The position numbers and the translations under genes were made by a program. A DNA stretch of 25,593 nucleotides from Ruminococcaceae bacterium UBA3323 (lineage in GTDB: Bacteria; Bacillota; Clostridia; Oscillospirales; Acutalibacteraceae): assembly GCA_002361935.1 (NCBI GenBank), contig DESD01000056.1, forward strand, positions 1 to 25,593, given 5' to 3'. Below are positions 15,106 to 22,409 of the stretch, one piece after another. Positions within the stretch are counted from its first letter, which is position 1, and the number at the start of each line of letters is the position of its first letter. Under the pieces are notes generated by a model. The model made no database searches and had not been told where the DNA came from. It saw only the letters and a program-made list of their open reading frames with translations.

Positions 15106-16392
15106 TTATTTAACGGCGTTGAATGCCTGATCCAAATCATGGATAATATCGTCTATATGCTCTGTGCCGATGGAAAGGCGGATTGTATTATCGTGAATAT
15201 TCTGTTCCTCAAATTCTGCTTCGGAAAGCTGGGAATGCGTTGTGGTTTTCGGATGAATGACAAGAGATTTCACATCCGCAACGTTTGCAAGAAGCGAGAA
15301 AATTTTCAGATTATCAATAAATTTCTTCGCATCCGTCTCTGTTCCCTTAATATCAAAGGTAAAGATAGAGCCCGCACCGTTCGGAAAATATTTATTGTAT
15401 AAATCTTTATATCTGTCATCAAGTGACGGATGATTGATTCTTTCAACAAGCGGATGTGCAGAAAGATATGAAAGCACCTTTTTTGTATTTTCAATATGCC
15501 GCTCCACACGCAGTGAAAGCGTTTCAATACCCTGCAGCAGCAGAAATGCATTGAACGGTGAAAGCGCCGCACCTGTATCTCTTAGCAGAATTGCACGGAT
15601 ATATGTTACAAACGCCGCAGGGCCTGCTGCTTCAACGAAGCTGATTCCGTGATAGCTTGCATTCGGCTCGCTGAGCTGCGGAAATTTGCCGCTTGCTGCC
15701 CAATTAAATTTGCCGCTGTCTACAATAACACCGCCAAGCGTTGTTCCATGGCCGCCTATAAACTTGGTTGCACTGTGAACAACGATATCCACACCGTAAT
15801 CCATTGCTCGCAGAAGATACGGTGTTGTAAAGGTTGCATCGGCAACAAGCGGAATATTGTGCTTATGCGCAATTTCCGCAAGCGCTTCTATATCAACTAG
15901 ATTTGAATTCGGATTTCCGAGCGTTTCAAAGAAAATTGCCTTTGTGTTTTCCTGAATGGCATTTTCAAAATTTGAAAGATCATCGGGATCAACAAAGGTT
16001 GTTGTTACGCCGTGCTCGGGAAAGGTGTGTGCCAGATAATTATAAGTACCGCCGTAAATCGTTTTGGCGCTTACGATATGGTCGCCTGCCTTTGCAAGCG
16101 CCTGAAAGGTATAAGCAAGTGCAGCAGCACCCGAAGCTGTTGCAAGGGCGGCAACACCGCCTTCAAGTGCAGCCATTCTTTCCTCAAAAACACCCTGTGT
16201 TGAATTTGTTAATCTGCCGTAAATGTTTCCGGCATCCGTAAGATTGAATCTTGCCTCGGCATGTGCACTGTTTTTAAATACGTAAGATGTGGTCTGATAA
16301 ATCGGAACGGCCCTCGCATCCGTTGCCGGATCCGGATTTTCCTGCCCCACATGAAGCTGCAGGGTTTCAAAATGATATTTGTAATCCGCCAT
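15106..16392 (-). CDS. metY: O-acetylhomoserine sulfhydrylase (MetY type)
   Basis: PLP enzyme of the Cys/Met metabolism family that makes homocysteine from O-acetylhomoserine and sulfide. The 428-residue length is that of the MetY group, longer than the roughly 380-400 of cystathionine gamma-synthases and lyases. Motifs: Tyr-Gly-Arg-Leu-Thr-Asn (Tyr59), Ala-Leu-Glu-Gly-Gly, Thr-Ala-Ser-Gly, Ala-Asp-Ala-Thr-Phe, PLP lysine Lys210 in His-Ser-Ala-Thr-Lys-Phe-Ile-Gly-Gly-His-Gly, and Ser-Ile-Gly-Thr-Glu-His near the end. It is first in the unit with cysK, so sulfide can enter both cysteine and methionine synthesis. The ribosome binding site AAGGAG is about 12 nt from the ATG, rather far. A 22-residue leader ORF with two Cys codons lies 65 nt upstream. 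Confidence 0.94.
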   Translation of the reverse strand: MADYKYHFETLQLHVGQENPDPATDARAVPIYQTTSYVFKNSAHAEARFNLTDAGNIYGRLTNSTQGVFEERMAALEGGVAALATASGAAALAYTFQALAKAGDHIVSAKTIYGGTYNYLAHTFPEHGVTTTFVDPDDLSNFENAIQENTKAIFFETLGNPNSNLVDIEALAEIAHKHNIPLVADATFTTPYLLRAMDYGVDIVVHSATKFIGGHGTTLGGVIVDSGKFNWAASGKFPQLSEPNASYHGISFVEAAGPAAFVTYIRAILLRDTGAALSPFNAFLLLQGIETLSLRVERHIENTKKVLSYLSAHPLVERINHPSLDDRYKDLYNKYFPNGAGSIFTFDIKGTETDAKKFIDNLKIFSLLANVADVKSLVIHPKTTTHSQLSEAEFEEQNIHDNTIRLSIGTEHIDDIIHDLDQAFNAVK

Positions 16393-16457
16393 AATTATAA
16401 TAATCTCCTTAAATAAAATATATGTTTAAAAATCAAGTTTGGTTTTAAAATTAAATA

Positions 16458-16526
16458 TCAGCAACATCGCTGCATTCGCATAGAGAATGGGTTTGATTTC
16501 TTGATTTGTTTCATTAAATTTTTCAA
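16458..16526 (-). CDS. Putative cysteine leader peptide of metY-cysK
   Basis: Twenty-two codons from TTG (16526) to TGA (16458), with AAGGAG 8 nt upstream, which is better than the site of metY itself. The product is basic in its first half (Met-Lys-Asn-Leu-Met-Lys-Gln-Ile-Lys-Lys), then Asn-Pro-Phe-Ser-Met-Arg-Met-Gln-Arg, and ends Cys-Cys-stop. A codon pair for the end product just before the stop is the classical pattern of a ribosome-mediated attenuator or leader peptide. It lies between the metY promoter/operator and the metY start. A weak 8-bp pairing, AAATCAAG inside the ORF (16500-16507) with CTTGATTT after it (16430-16437), is followed by a T-run and could be part of the switch. No T-box or SAM riboswitch core was found. 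Confidence 0.6.
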   Translation of the reverse strand: MKNLMKQIKKSNPFSMRMQRCC

Positions 16527-16556
16527 TGTTTTTTCTCCTTTTGAAAAATTACCACT

Positions 16557-16579
16557 ATTCCTATAAGCTTGGTAGGAAT
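16557..16579. promoter_or_regulatory. Rrf2-type operator in the metY leader
   Basis: Perfect inverted repeat ATTCCTA (16557-16563), 9 nt, TAGGAAT (16573-16579). It lies just downstream of the predicted transcription start of metY-cysK. The same 7-9-7 layout, with 5 of 7 bases kept in one arm, lies in the promoter of the Rrf2 gene next door. Confidence 0.75.
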
Positions 16580-16591
16580 TAGCTTGATAAA

Positions 16592-16620
16592 AGAATAGCA
16601 CTTAACAAAGGGAATGTCAA
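16592..16620 (-). promoter_or_regulatory. Promoter of the metY-cysK unit
   Basis: On the minus strand TTGACA (16615-16620), a 17-nt gap and TATTCT (16592-16597). Transcription would start near 16585 and pass through the operator palindrome and then the leader ORF. Confidence 0.78.
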
Positions 16621-16655
16621 GTGCTTTTTTGAAAAATTTTAAATGCTTTGTAATT

Positions 16656-16775
16656 TCGGGTGGGCAATGCCTGCCCTGCGATCATCGTTTCTTAAAATCG
16701 TAGCGGACAATGTTGCATTGTCCCGACATAGGAAACCCTTCACCGCAAGCGGTAACCTCTCTTTAACAAGAGAGG
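16656..16775. repeat. Intergenic repeat modules, copy 1
   Basis: Between the metY promoter and the Rrf2 gene lie three small hairpins in a row: GGGCA/TGCCC around 16662-16676, GGACAATG/CATTGTCC (16705-16712 and 16716-16723), and CCTCTCTT/AAGAGAGG (16756-16763 and 16768-16775). The last is preceded by ACCGCAAGCG. The order and the ACCGCAAGCG block recur at 23602-23673. None is followed by a T-run, so they are not clear terminators. Confidence 0.6.
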
Positions 16776-16792
16776 AAAATAGGTTTTAAAAT

Positions 16793-17224
16793 TTATATAA
16801 CAAAGTCGGCCTGCTTATTTCTTTGCTCCTCAACCAAATCGGCAAGGGTAATATGATCAACAACACCGTTAATTGCTTCATTCAATTTTTCCCACACCAA
16901 AACAGTTGCACATTCGGCATAACGTGAGCACTGCTGTGCCTCTTCAACACAGGAAACAGGAGCAAGGCTTCCCTCCGTTAATCGAAGAATCATTCCGACA
17001 GTATATTCCTCCGGCGCTTTTGCAAGGCGATAGCCGCCCCCTGCCCCTCTTTCACTTTTAACAAAACCGGCACGGTTCAGCATGGAAATAATCTGTTCAA
17101 GATATTTCATACTGATCTCCTGCCTTGCGGCAATTGCTTTGATTGAAATGTTCTCACCTGTATTATTTAAAGCCAAATCCAGCATCAGCCTAAGCGCATA
17201 TCTGCCTTTTGTTGAAATTCTCAA
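16793..17224 (-). CDS. Rrf2-family transcriptional regulator (IscR/CymR-like)
   Basis: A 143-residue winged-helix regulator. The start is chosen as TTG 17224, 6 nt after GAGGTG, giving Met-Arg-Ile-Ser-Thr-Lys-Gly-Arg-Tyr-Ala-Leu-Arg, the standard Rrf2 opening; the GTG 9 nt upstream is part of the ribosome binding site. The DNA-binding helices span about 27-50 with Tyr-Leu-Glu-Gln-Ile-Ile, and the wing holds Gly-Ala-Gly-Gly-Gly-Tyr-Arg-Leu-Ala. Three cysteines, Cys92, Cys99 and Cys105, sit almost exactly where IscR holds its [2Fe-2S] cluster (92, 98, 104), so cluster binding is possible. Position beside metY-cysK and the shared operator suggest a CymR-like role in sulfur metabolism. Whether it senses a cluster or a CysK/O-acetylserine signal cannot be told. 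Confidence 0.92.
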   Translation of the reverse strand: MRISTKGRYALRLMLDLALNNTGENISIKAIAARQEISMKYLEQIISMLNRAGFVKSERGAGGGYRLAKAPEEYTVGMILRLTEGSLAPVSCVEEAQQCSRYAECATVLVWEKLNEAINGVVDHITLADLVEEQRNKQADFVI

Positions 17225-17245
17225 TTTTTTCACCTCTGTTTTATT

Positions 17246-17274
17246 ATAATACTACAATTTTAGTAGGAATTCAA
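17246..17274 (-). promoter_or_regulatory. Promoter and operator of the Rrf2 gene
   Basis: On the minus strand TTGAAT (17269-17274), 17 nt, TATTAT (17246-17251). Within it lies ATTCCTA, 9 nt, TAGTATT (17270 to 17248), the same layout as the metY operator with two changes in the second arm. The site covers the promoter, which points to autorepression. Confidence 0.72.
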
Positions 17275-17296
17275 GGATATATTTAAAGCAAAACAG

Positions 17297-17457
17297 GAAG
17301 GTAAAAAATACCTTCTTGCGTTTCGCAGGCAGCAACCGCAACAGCAGAAGCCATGCGTTTTCTCTATTTATATAATAAAAAAGCAAATATATATTAATCG
17401 CACAGTTTTATATTACAGAGATTTTTCAGTATAAAGCCTTCCCCTCAGGGGAAGGCT
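17297..17457. repeat. Hairpin-bearing gap between the Rrf2 gene and purA
   Basis: Two isolated hairpins stand in about 200 bp of otherwise AT-rich DNA: GAAGGTA/TACCTTC (17297-17303 and 17309-17315), with a short T-rich tail on the minus strand, and AGCCTTCCCC/GGGGAAGGCT (17435-17444 and 17448-17457) with a 3-nt loop. The second resembles the small palindromes of the intergenic repeats. No gene was found here. Confidence 0.5.
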
Positions 17458-17469
17458 ATTGAACACCTA

Positions 17470-17505
17470 AAAAAACAAGAGGGCATCAAGGGACACCCTC
17501 TTGTT
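17470..17505 (-). terminator. purA terminator
   Basis: AACAAGAGGG and CCCTCTTGTT (17474-17483 and 17496-17505), a perfect 10-bp stem with a 12-nt loop; on the minus strand it is followed by seven T. It begins 2 nt after the purA stop codon. Confidence 0.93.
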
Positions 17506-17507
17506 TT

Positions 17508-18788
17508 TTATTTATTTCTGTATATAATTGCTTCTCTTTCGGGGCCGTTTGAAACCATTGTAATCGGGAAGCCGATTTCTTTTTCAATGAATTCTACATA
17601 ATCCCTTGTTTCCTGCGGAAGCTCATCATAATTTCTTATGCCCTTGATATCACAATGCCAGCCCTTTAAGGTTTTAAGAACAGGCTTGCATTTCTTTAAT
17701 ATCGGAGTTGTAGGGAAATAATCAATCACCTTGCCGTCCAGCTCGTAGCCGACGCAAACCTTGATCTCCTCAAGATAAGAAAGGCAATCCAATGCGGTCA
17801 TTACAACCTGCGTTGCGCCCTGGCATTCAACGCCATAGCGCGTAGCAACACAGTCAAACCAACCTACACGGCGCGGTCTTCCGGTTGTAGCACCGAACTC
17901 GCCTTTATCGCCGCCATGGATGCGAAGCTCCTGTGCTTCCTCTTCGTCAAGAATTTCGGAAACAAATTCGCCTGCGCCTACAGCACTTGAATATGCCTTT
18001 GTAACAACAACAATATCCTTTATCTGATTTGCAGGAATACCTGCGCCGACACAGCCATAGCCTGCAAGAGTTGAAGAAGAGGTAACCATAGGATAAATTC
18101 CGAAATCAGGATCCTTCAGTGTTCCGAGCTGACCCTCAAGAAGAATTTCCTTGCCGTCTTTGATTGCATTCTGAATATATGTATGCGTATCGCAAACGAA
18201 AGGTGCAATTTTTTCCTTATATTCCATGCAGGTTGCAAAAAGCTCGTCCTCATCAAGAAGCGGCTTGTTGTAAACATATTTTAATGTTAAATTCTTAAGC
18301 GTGCAGATGTTTTTGATTTTTGCCTTTAAGGTTTCCTCATCAAAAAGCTCATTAACCTGAATACCGATTTTAGCATATTTATCTGAAAAGAACGGAGCAA
18401 TACCGCTTTTTGTTGAGCCGAAGGCAGCCTTGCCGAGCCTTTCCTCCTCGTATTCATCAAGCAGAATATGATAAGGCATAAGAATCTGACAGCGTTCCGA
18501 AACAAGAAGCTTTGGATCAAGACCTGCTTTTTTGATTTCCTCAAGCTCATTGATAAACTTGTTAATATCAAGTGCAACGCCGTTTCCGATAATGCAGGTT
18601 GTATTTTCACTGCAAACACCGCTTGGCATTAAATGAAGCGCAAATCTTCCGTGTTCGTTAATAATTGTGTGGCCTGCGTTGGCACCGCCCTGAAAACGAA
18701 TAACAATATCCGCTTTGGACGCAAACATATCGGTAATTTTACCCTTGCCCTCATCGCCCCAGTTGGCACCTACTATTGCTCTAACCAT
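17508..18788 (-). CDS. purA: Adenylosuccinate synthetase
   Basis: Joins IMP and aspartate with GTP to give adenylosuccinate, the first committed step to AMP. The 426-residue protein begins with the GTP/IMP loop Asn-Trp-Gly-Asp-Glu-Gly-Lys-Gly-Lys (residues 9-17, catalytic Asp12), has Gly-Gly-Ala-Asn-Ala-Gly-His-Thr with the catalytic His, Gly-Ser-Thr-Lys-Ser-Gly-Ile, Glu-Gly-Gln-Leu-Gly-Thr, Thr-Thr-Gly-Arg-Pro-Arg-Arg and a C-terminal Gly-Pro-Glu-Arg. The length is normal for the family. It is a single-gene unit with its own strong promoter 66 nt upstream and a terminator after it. The ribosome binding site is TAGGAG. Confidence 0.97.
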   Translation of the reverse strand: MVRAIVGANWGDEGKGKITDMFASKADIVIRFQGGANAGHTIINEHGRFALHLMPSGVCSENTTCIIGNGVALDINKFINELEEIKKAGLDPKLLVSERCQILMPYHILLDEYEEERLGKAAFGSTKSGIAPFFSDKYAKIGIQVNELFDEETLKAKIKNICTLKNLTLKYVYNKPLLDEDELFATCMEYKEKIAPFVCDTHTYIQNAIKDGKEILLEGQLGTLKDPDFGIYPMVTSSSTLAGYGCVGAGIPANQIKDIVVVTKAYSSAVGAGEFVSEILDEEEAQELRIHGGDKGEFGATTGRPRRVGWFDCVATRYGVECQGATQVVMTALDCLSYLEEIKVCVGYELDGKVIDYFPTTPILKKCKPVLKTLKGWHCDIKGIRNYDELPQETRDYVEFIEKEIGFPITMVSNGPEREAIIYRNK

Positions 18789-18853
18789 AATAATAACTCC
18801 TATGTATACAGTAAAATAGGCTCGGAAATTTATGAAACCCCGTGCCTTATATT

Positions 18854-18882
18854 ATTATATAGTATGTAATTTATTAAGTCAA
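18854..18882 (-). promoter_or_regulatory. purA promoter
   Basis: On the minus strand TTGACT (18877-18882), 17 nt, perfect TATAAT (18854-18859). The short leader after it can form a small GGC-x-CGG/CCG-x-GCC stem, but no riboswitch core or PurR box was recognised. Confidence 0.85.
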
Positions 18883-18903
18883 TAAAATATTATTATGATT
18901 ATT

Positions 18904-18929
18904 AAAAAAGAGGGCAGCTGCCCTCTTTT
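18904..18929 (-). terminator. Terminator of the lipoprotein phosphatase gene
   Basis: Perfect palindrome AAAAGAGGGCAG (18906-18917) and CTGCCCTCTTTT (18918-18929). It overlaps the stop codon and continues into T on the minus strand. Confidence 0.85.
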
Positions 18930-20034
18930 AATCGGATAACATTATATTTCTAATGGCATCAAGCTGTTCGGCAGGCACGCCGAAATCAACAAGGCAGTTA
19001 TATGCCCTTTCGCTTAACGTATCCCCTTTAGCCGCAGCAACGGATTTATAATACACGCTTTCTTCCAGTCCGCTTACTCTTCGTTTGCCGCCGATTGAAC
19101 CGAAATTGGAAAAAAGATAATCCCTGTGCAGATCATCATCCGAAACACCCAGAAGCGCATTTACAAGATAGGCAATCATGCCTGTTCGGTCCGTTCCTAT
19201 ATTGCAGTGAAAAATCACAGGATAATTCTTTTTATCGGCAAGAACGGAGAAAACCTTTAAAATCTGCTCCTTATTGCCGTTAAAGGTATCGCCCTCCCAT
19301 TCCATAGGGCAGCTTATATACTGCACGCTGCTTCCGAGCGGGCTTTCCGTTATCCCGCCTACCTCGCCTGTATCTGTTTTGCGCAGATCAATTTCCGTTT
19401 TAATTCCAAATTCATAAAGCATAACCTCTTTGCCGTTTTCCGTTATTTCAATAACAGGCTTTTCAGCGCTGCTTTCATTCAGCCTGCCGCAGCGGAAAAT
19501 CAGGTTTTGATTTGTTCTTGGGCCGTTCTCCGTTTCCCAGCCGCCTAAATCTCTTACATTGGTTATACCGTCCACATACAGATTTCTCGGCGCCGCCGCA
19601 CAGGTTGAAAAGGTTTTGATTTCACTTTCCCTGCCGTTTTGCGTTACCGTCCAATAATAGGTTTGGGCTATTTTAAGATTATAGATTTCAATTTCATTTG
19701 TTTCAACAGGATAAACATCTGCATCGGACATATCCTTGTTTTCACTTATTCTGAGCAGATAATTGCCTGTATCATCTGCTTCCCAGCAAAAGCGAACCGG
19801 CAGCGGTCTGCTTTTTTCCTTTTTGCCGTTTGCAGATCCCGTTTGAGCATATGCTCTTTTTAAATAGCTTTCCTGCATATCGGTATGTATATCGGCAACA
19901 ATTTCTTCATCGGAAGAAAAGCTGATAACCGACGGTTCGGACGAAGCACTGCACCCTGCAAAAACAGAAAGCAGCATAACGAATGCCAGAACTACCGACA
20001 GGGCTTTCATTGAACACGTTTTCATAATCATCAT
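18928..20034 (-). CDS. Lipoprotein tyrosine phosphatase with an Fn3-like domain
   Basis: A surface lipoprotein of about 368 residues. The signal peptide ends in the lipobox Val-Phe-Ala-Gly-Cys28. Residues of about 75-145 form a beta-rich segment ending Tyr-Tyr-Trp-Thr-Val, much like a fibronectin type III domain. From about 150 comes a phosphatase of the Y_phosphatase3/MptpB group: Thr-Asn-Val-Arg-Asp-Leu-Gly-Gly, Phe-Arg-Cys-Gly-Arg-Leu, Ile-Asp-Leu-Arg, and the P-loop His276-Cys277-Asn-Ile-Gly-Thr-Asp-Arg283-Thr-Gly. The Cys-x5-Arg pair is the catalytic site. Substrates could be phosphotyrosine or phosphoinositides outside the cell; the gut setting is an inference. ATG 20034 is chosen because AGG stands 7 nt upstream; an in-frame TTG or GTG-type start further up would add ten residues without a site. 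Confidence 0.87.
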   Translation of the reverse strand: MMIMKTCSMKALSVVLAFVMLLSVFAGCSASSEPSVISFSSDEEIVADIHTDMQESYLKRAYAQTGSANGKKEKSRPLPVRFCWEADDTGNYLLRISENKDMSDADVYPVETNEIEIYNLKIAQTYYWTVTQNGRESEIKTFSTCAAAPRNLYVDGITNVRDLGGWETENGPRTNQNLIFRCGRLNESSAEKPVIEITENGKEVMLYEFGIKTEIDLRKTDTGEVGGITESPLGSSVQYISCPMEWEGDTFNGNKEQILKVFSVLADKKNYPVIFHCNIGTDRTGMIAYLVNALLGVSDDDLHRDYLFSNFGSIGGKRRVSGLEESVYYKSVAAAKGDTLSERAYNCLVDFGVPAEQLDAIRNIMLSD

Positions 20035-20054
20035 CTCTTTACCTGTTTTTTTAC

Positions 20055-20083
20055 ATTTTAACATAATTTATCAAGATATACAA
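20055..20083 (-). promoter_or_regulatory. Promoter of the lipoprotein phosphatase gene
   Basis: On the minus strand TTGTAT (20078-20083), 17 nt, TAAAAT (20055-20060). The -35 box touches the yitT-family stop codon, so the phosphatase may be expressed both from here and by read-through. Confidence 0.65.
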
Positions 20084-20986
20084 TTACTTTCTTTTCTTCC
20101 GAATTCTGATATCGCTTCCCATAAATTCGGAAACCTCGCTTATGGTAACAAACGCATCGGGATCATATTCATCAATAATATTTTTCATTCTTGCAATCTG
20201 AAAACGGTTTACCGCAAAATAAATAACCGTCTGACTGCTGTTTTTATAATATCCCTTTGCTTCAATATGCGTAATGCCGTATCCGAAGGCTTCGGACAGG
20301 GCTGCACTGATTTCATCCGCCTTTGTTGTAATAACCATGGCGGCCTTTGCTTTATCCAGACCGTCTACAATGAAATCCACAACCTTGATTGCTGCGGCAT
20401 AGGCGATAACGGAATACAGCGGCAGAATAAAGCTGTGAAGAATTATCCCTACAACAATATATAAAGCGGCATTATAAATCATAACAAAGGTGCCGACCGT
20501 GATTCCGATTTTCTTGGCAAAGATAACCGCCATAACCTCCACTCCGTCTATCGCACCGCCGCAGCGGATAGTCAGTCCGCTGCCGATACCCGAAATGATG
20601 CCGCCGAAAATGGCACAAAGCAGCAAATCCTTTCCCGCAAAGGGCGAGGCTGCAGCAAAATCATACGGAATAACATATGTAAAGATATAGGAAGCCGCGG
20701 AATAGGAGCAAACGGCAAATACGGAATAAACCGTAAAGCATAGACCCTGCTTACGATAGCCGTAAATGAAAAACGGAACATTAAGCAGAATCAGAAACAG
20801 TGAAAGCGAATAGCTTTCCGGCGTTATCTGCCACAGCAGCATAGAGGTTCCCGAAAAGCCGCTGTCATACAGATGAACCGGCGCAAGAAACATGGTTATT
20901 CCGACTGCATTTATAACCCCTGCAAAAAGCAGAACAATAAGCTTGCTGAACTTCAGTTTTTTTAATTCTTTTTTGATTTTCTCCAT
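20084..20986 (-). CDS. YitT-family membrane protein (YitT plus DUF2179 domains)
   Basis: A 300-residue integral membrane protein with about six membrane helices (residues about 15-200) followed by a soluble DUF2179 domain (about 215-290). The YitT signature is visible as Gly-Gly-Ile-Ile-Ser-Gly-Ile-Gly-Ser-Gly-Leu-Thr-Ile-Arg-Cys-Gly-Gly, then Asp-Gly-Val-Glu. The soluble part has Gly-Ile-Thr-His-Ile-Glu-Ala-Lys-Gly-Tyr-Tyr and Val-Asn-Arg-Phe-Gln-Ile, close to the family pattern. Transport activity is assumed but its substrate is unknown. The start is ATG 20986, 6 nt after GGGGGG; an upstream extension to 21070 would cross a hairpin with a T-run and lacks a site. It precedes the phosphatase by about 50 nt. 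Confidence 0.92.
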   Translation of the reverse strand: MEKIKKELKKLKFSKLIVLLFAGVINAVGITMFLAPVHLYDSGFSGTSMLLWQITPESYSLSLFLILLNVPFFIYGYRKQGLCFTVYSVFAVCSYSAASYIFTYVIPYDFAAASPFAGKDLLLCAIFGGIISGIGSGLTIRCGGAIDGVEVMAVIFAKKIGITVGTFVMIYNAALYIVVGIILHSFILPLYSVIAYAAAIKVVDFIVDGLDKAKAAMVITTKADEISAALSEAFGYGITHIEAKGYYKNSSQTVIYFAVNRFQIARMKNIIDEYDPDAFVTISEVSEFMGSDIRIRKKRK

Positions 20987-21020
20987 AAAATACCCCCCTA
21001 TATGTTCATTTGCAGCAAAT

Positions 21021-21051
21021 AATAAAAAAGGAGCGAAGTGGTCTCCGCTCC
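21021..21051 (-). terminator. Terminator after the alcohol dehydrogenase
   Basis: GGAGCG (21030-21035) and CGCTCC (21046-21051) form a stem followed on the minus strand by six T. It lies 57 nt after the dehydrogenase stop. A TATAAT lies at 21075-21080 on the same strand, so if the yitT-family gene starts from there the hairpin would be in its leader. Confidence 0.7.
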
Positions 21052-21107
21052 CTGCAATTTCAAAAACCATATTTATTATAACATAACTATGAGTACAATT
21101 TTTGAAC

Positions 21108-22238
21108 TCATTTTAAATTTTTATACATTTCGTAAATATTATCTTTCGTAAGCGCTATGGGGTTTCTTTCCATAAGCATACTCATACTTTTTTCTGTTAA
21201 TTCCCGAATCTGCGCCTCTGTTGTACATCCGATTTCCGAAAGCCTTGCCTTCATGCCCATTCTTTCCTTCATTGCCGAAATTTCATCAGCCATTACATAC
21301 GGACTGTTAAAACCACAGGCCTTTGCAAGTGCAGTAATTCTGCCGTCCCGATCAGCATGATTCGCATTGAATCTTATGAAATAATCCAGCGTAAAGGCAC
21401 AGGCCTCTCCGTGGGGCACACCGTAAATATTTGTTAACGGAAAGGAACAGGCGTGGCTTCCCGTTGTTCTCGGATGGCTGAAGGCAACCCCGGCAACAAT
21501 GCTTGCTTCCGCCATTTTCTCTCTGGCTTCAAGATTATCAGGCTCGTTATATGCCTTTTCAAGCCATTCAAAAACAAGCCTTGCACTGTAAATCGAGCAG
21601 GCAGTGCACACAGGCTGATTCAGTGTGCTCCAATAGCTTTCAACCGCATGGCTTAACACATCAAGACCCGTTGAGGCCGTTACCTGCTTCGGCACGCTCA
21701 GCGTCAATTCCGGATCAATAACTGCAATCTTCGGATACATTGCAGGATCATTCATAGGATTTTTAAGATTTTTTTCCACATCGGTTAAAACAGAAATGTT
21801 CGTTACCTCTGAGGCTGTTCCGCTTGTTGTTGAAAAGGCAATCATAGGTATGGCTTCCTCTGCCGAAACGGGCTTTCCCTCACTGTGATAGGAACGAATC
21901 ACATCATTCCCCCCTGCAATGGCACAGGCAGCCTTGCAGCAATCCATGGGAGAGCCGCCGCCGAGTGCAACTGCAAAATCTGCTTTTATTTCTCTTATAA
22001 GCCTTACGCAGTTATCAACATTATCCGTTGTAGGATTGGGGCGAATATCACTGAATACCGCCCTGATTCTGCCGTTTGACTGTTTAACAAATTCATCGGC
22101 AATGCCGTTTTTCGCAAAGCTTTTGCCGCACACCAGCACACCGCACTTTCCGCCGATCTCATCAATATATCTGTTTAAATCATGCCTTTTCCCGATTCCG
22201 AAAACAAGCCTTACAGGCAAATTAAATTCCCAATTCAT
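21108..22238 (-). CDS. Iron-type alcohol dehydrogenase
   Basis: NAD(P)-dependent oxidoreductase of the metal-containing ADH family, 376 residues. The N-terminal dinucleotide domain has Gly-Gly-Gly-Ser-Pro-Met-Asp and Thr-Thr-Ser-Gly-Thr-Ala-Ser-Glu-Val; the C-terminal helical domain carries metal ligands Asp and His in Gly-Leu-Asp-Val-Leu-Ser-His-Ala-Val-Glu, His in Gly-Ser-His-Ala-Cys and His in Val-Pro-His-Gly-Glu-Ala. Reduction of aldehydes to alcohols (butanol or 1,3-propanediol dehydrogenase type) is likely; the substrate is not readable. ATG 22238 is chosen because AAAGGGGA precedes it; the track-length extension to 22298 has no site. It is divergent from the MFS gene, with 171 bp between. 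Confidence 0.93.
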   Translation of the reverse strand: MNWEFNLPVRLVFGIGKRHDLNRYIDEIGGKCGVLVCGKSFAKNGIADEFVKQSNGRIRAVFSDIRPNPTTDNVDNCVRLIREIKADFAVALGGGSPMDCCKAACAIAGGNDVIRSYHSEGKPVSAEEAIPMIAFSTTSGTASEVTNISVLTDVEKNLKNPMNDPAMYPKIAVIDPELTLSVPKQVTASTGLDVLSHAVESYWSTLNQPVCTACSIYSARLVFEWLEKAYNEPDNLEAREKMAEASIVAGVAFSHPRTTGSHACSFPLTNIYGVPHGEACAFTLDYFIRFNANHADRDGRITALAKACGFNSPYVMADEISAMKERMGMKARLSEIGCTTEAQIRELTEKSMSMLMERNPIALTKDNIYEMYKNLK

Positions 22239-22351
22239 AAAAATCCCCTTTTTTAGCCGGAAAAACCGTACCGATTCATCATTCAGATTGGTTTTCACAA
22301 CTGTAACATTATTTTGATTTCATTATATATTACTATTGACCCATTTTCAAG

Positions 22352-22380
22352 TTGCAAAAGAATGCAAAATGGTCTATAAT
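22352..22380 (+). promoter_or_regulatory. MFS gene promoter with an overlapping palindrome
   Basis: TTGCAA (22352-22357), 17 nt, perfect TATAAT (22375-22380). The -35 box is part of a palindrome TTGCA-N6-TGCAA (22352-22367), itself flanked by CATTTT and AAAATG. A regulator binding here would block RNA polymerase; no regulator gene is adjacent except the small XRE gene after the MFS gene. Confidence 0.75.
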
Positions 22381-22409
22381 CCTAATACATTAAACTATTG
22401 GAGAAATTT

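Noticed and set aside
16393..16600. T-box or SAM riboswitch before metY
   Set aside because: No AGGGTGG-ACCGCG T-box core or SAM-I conserved core is present; the small ORF explains the region better.
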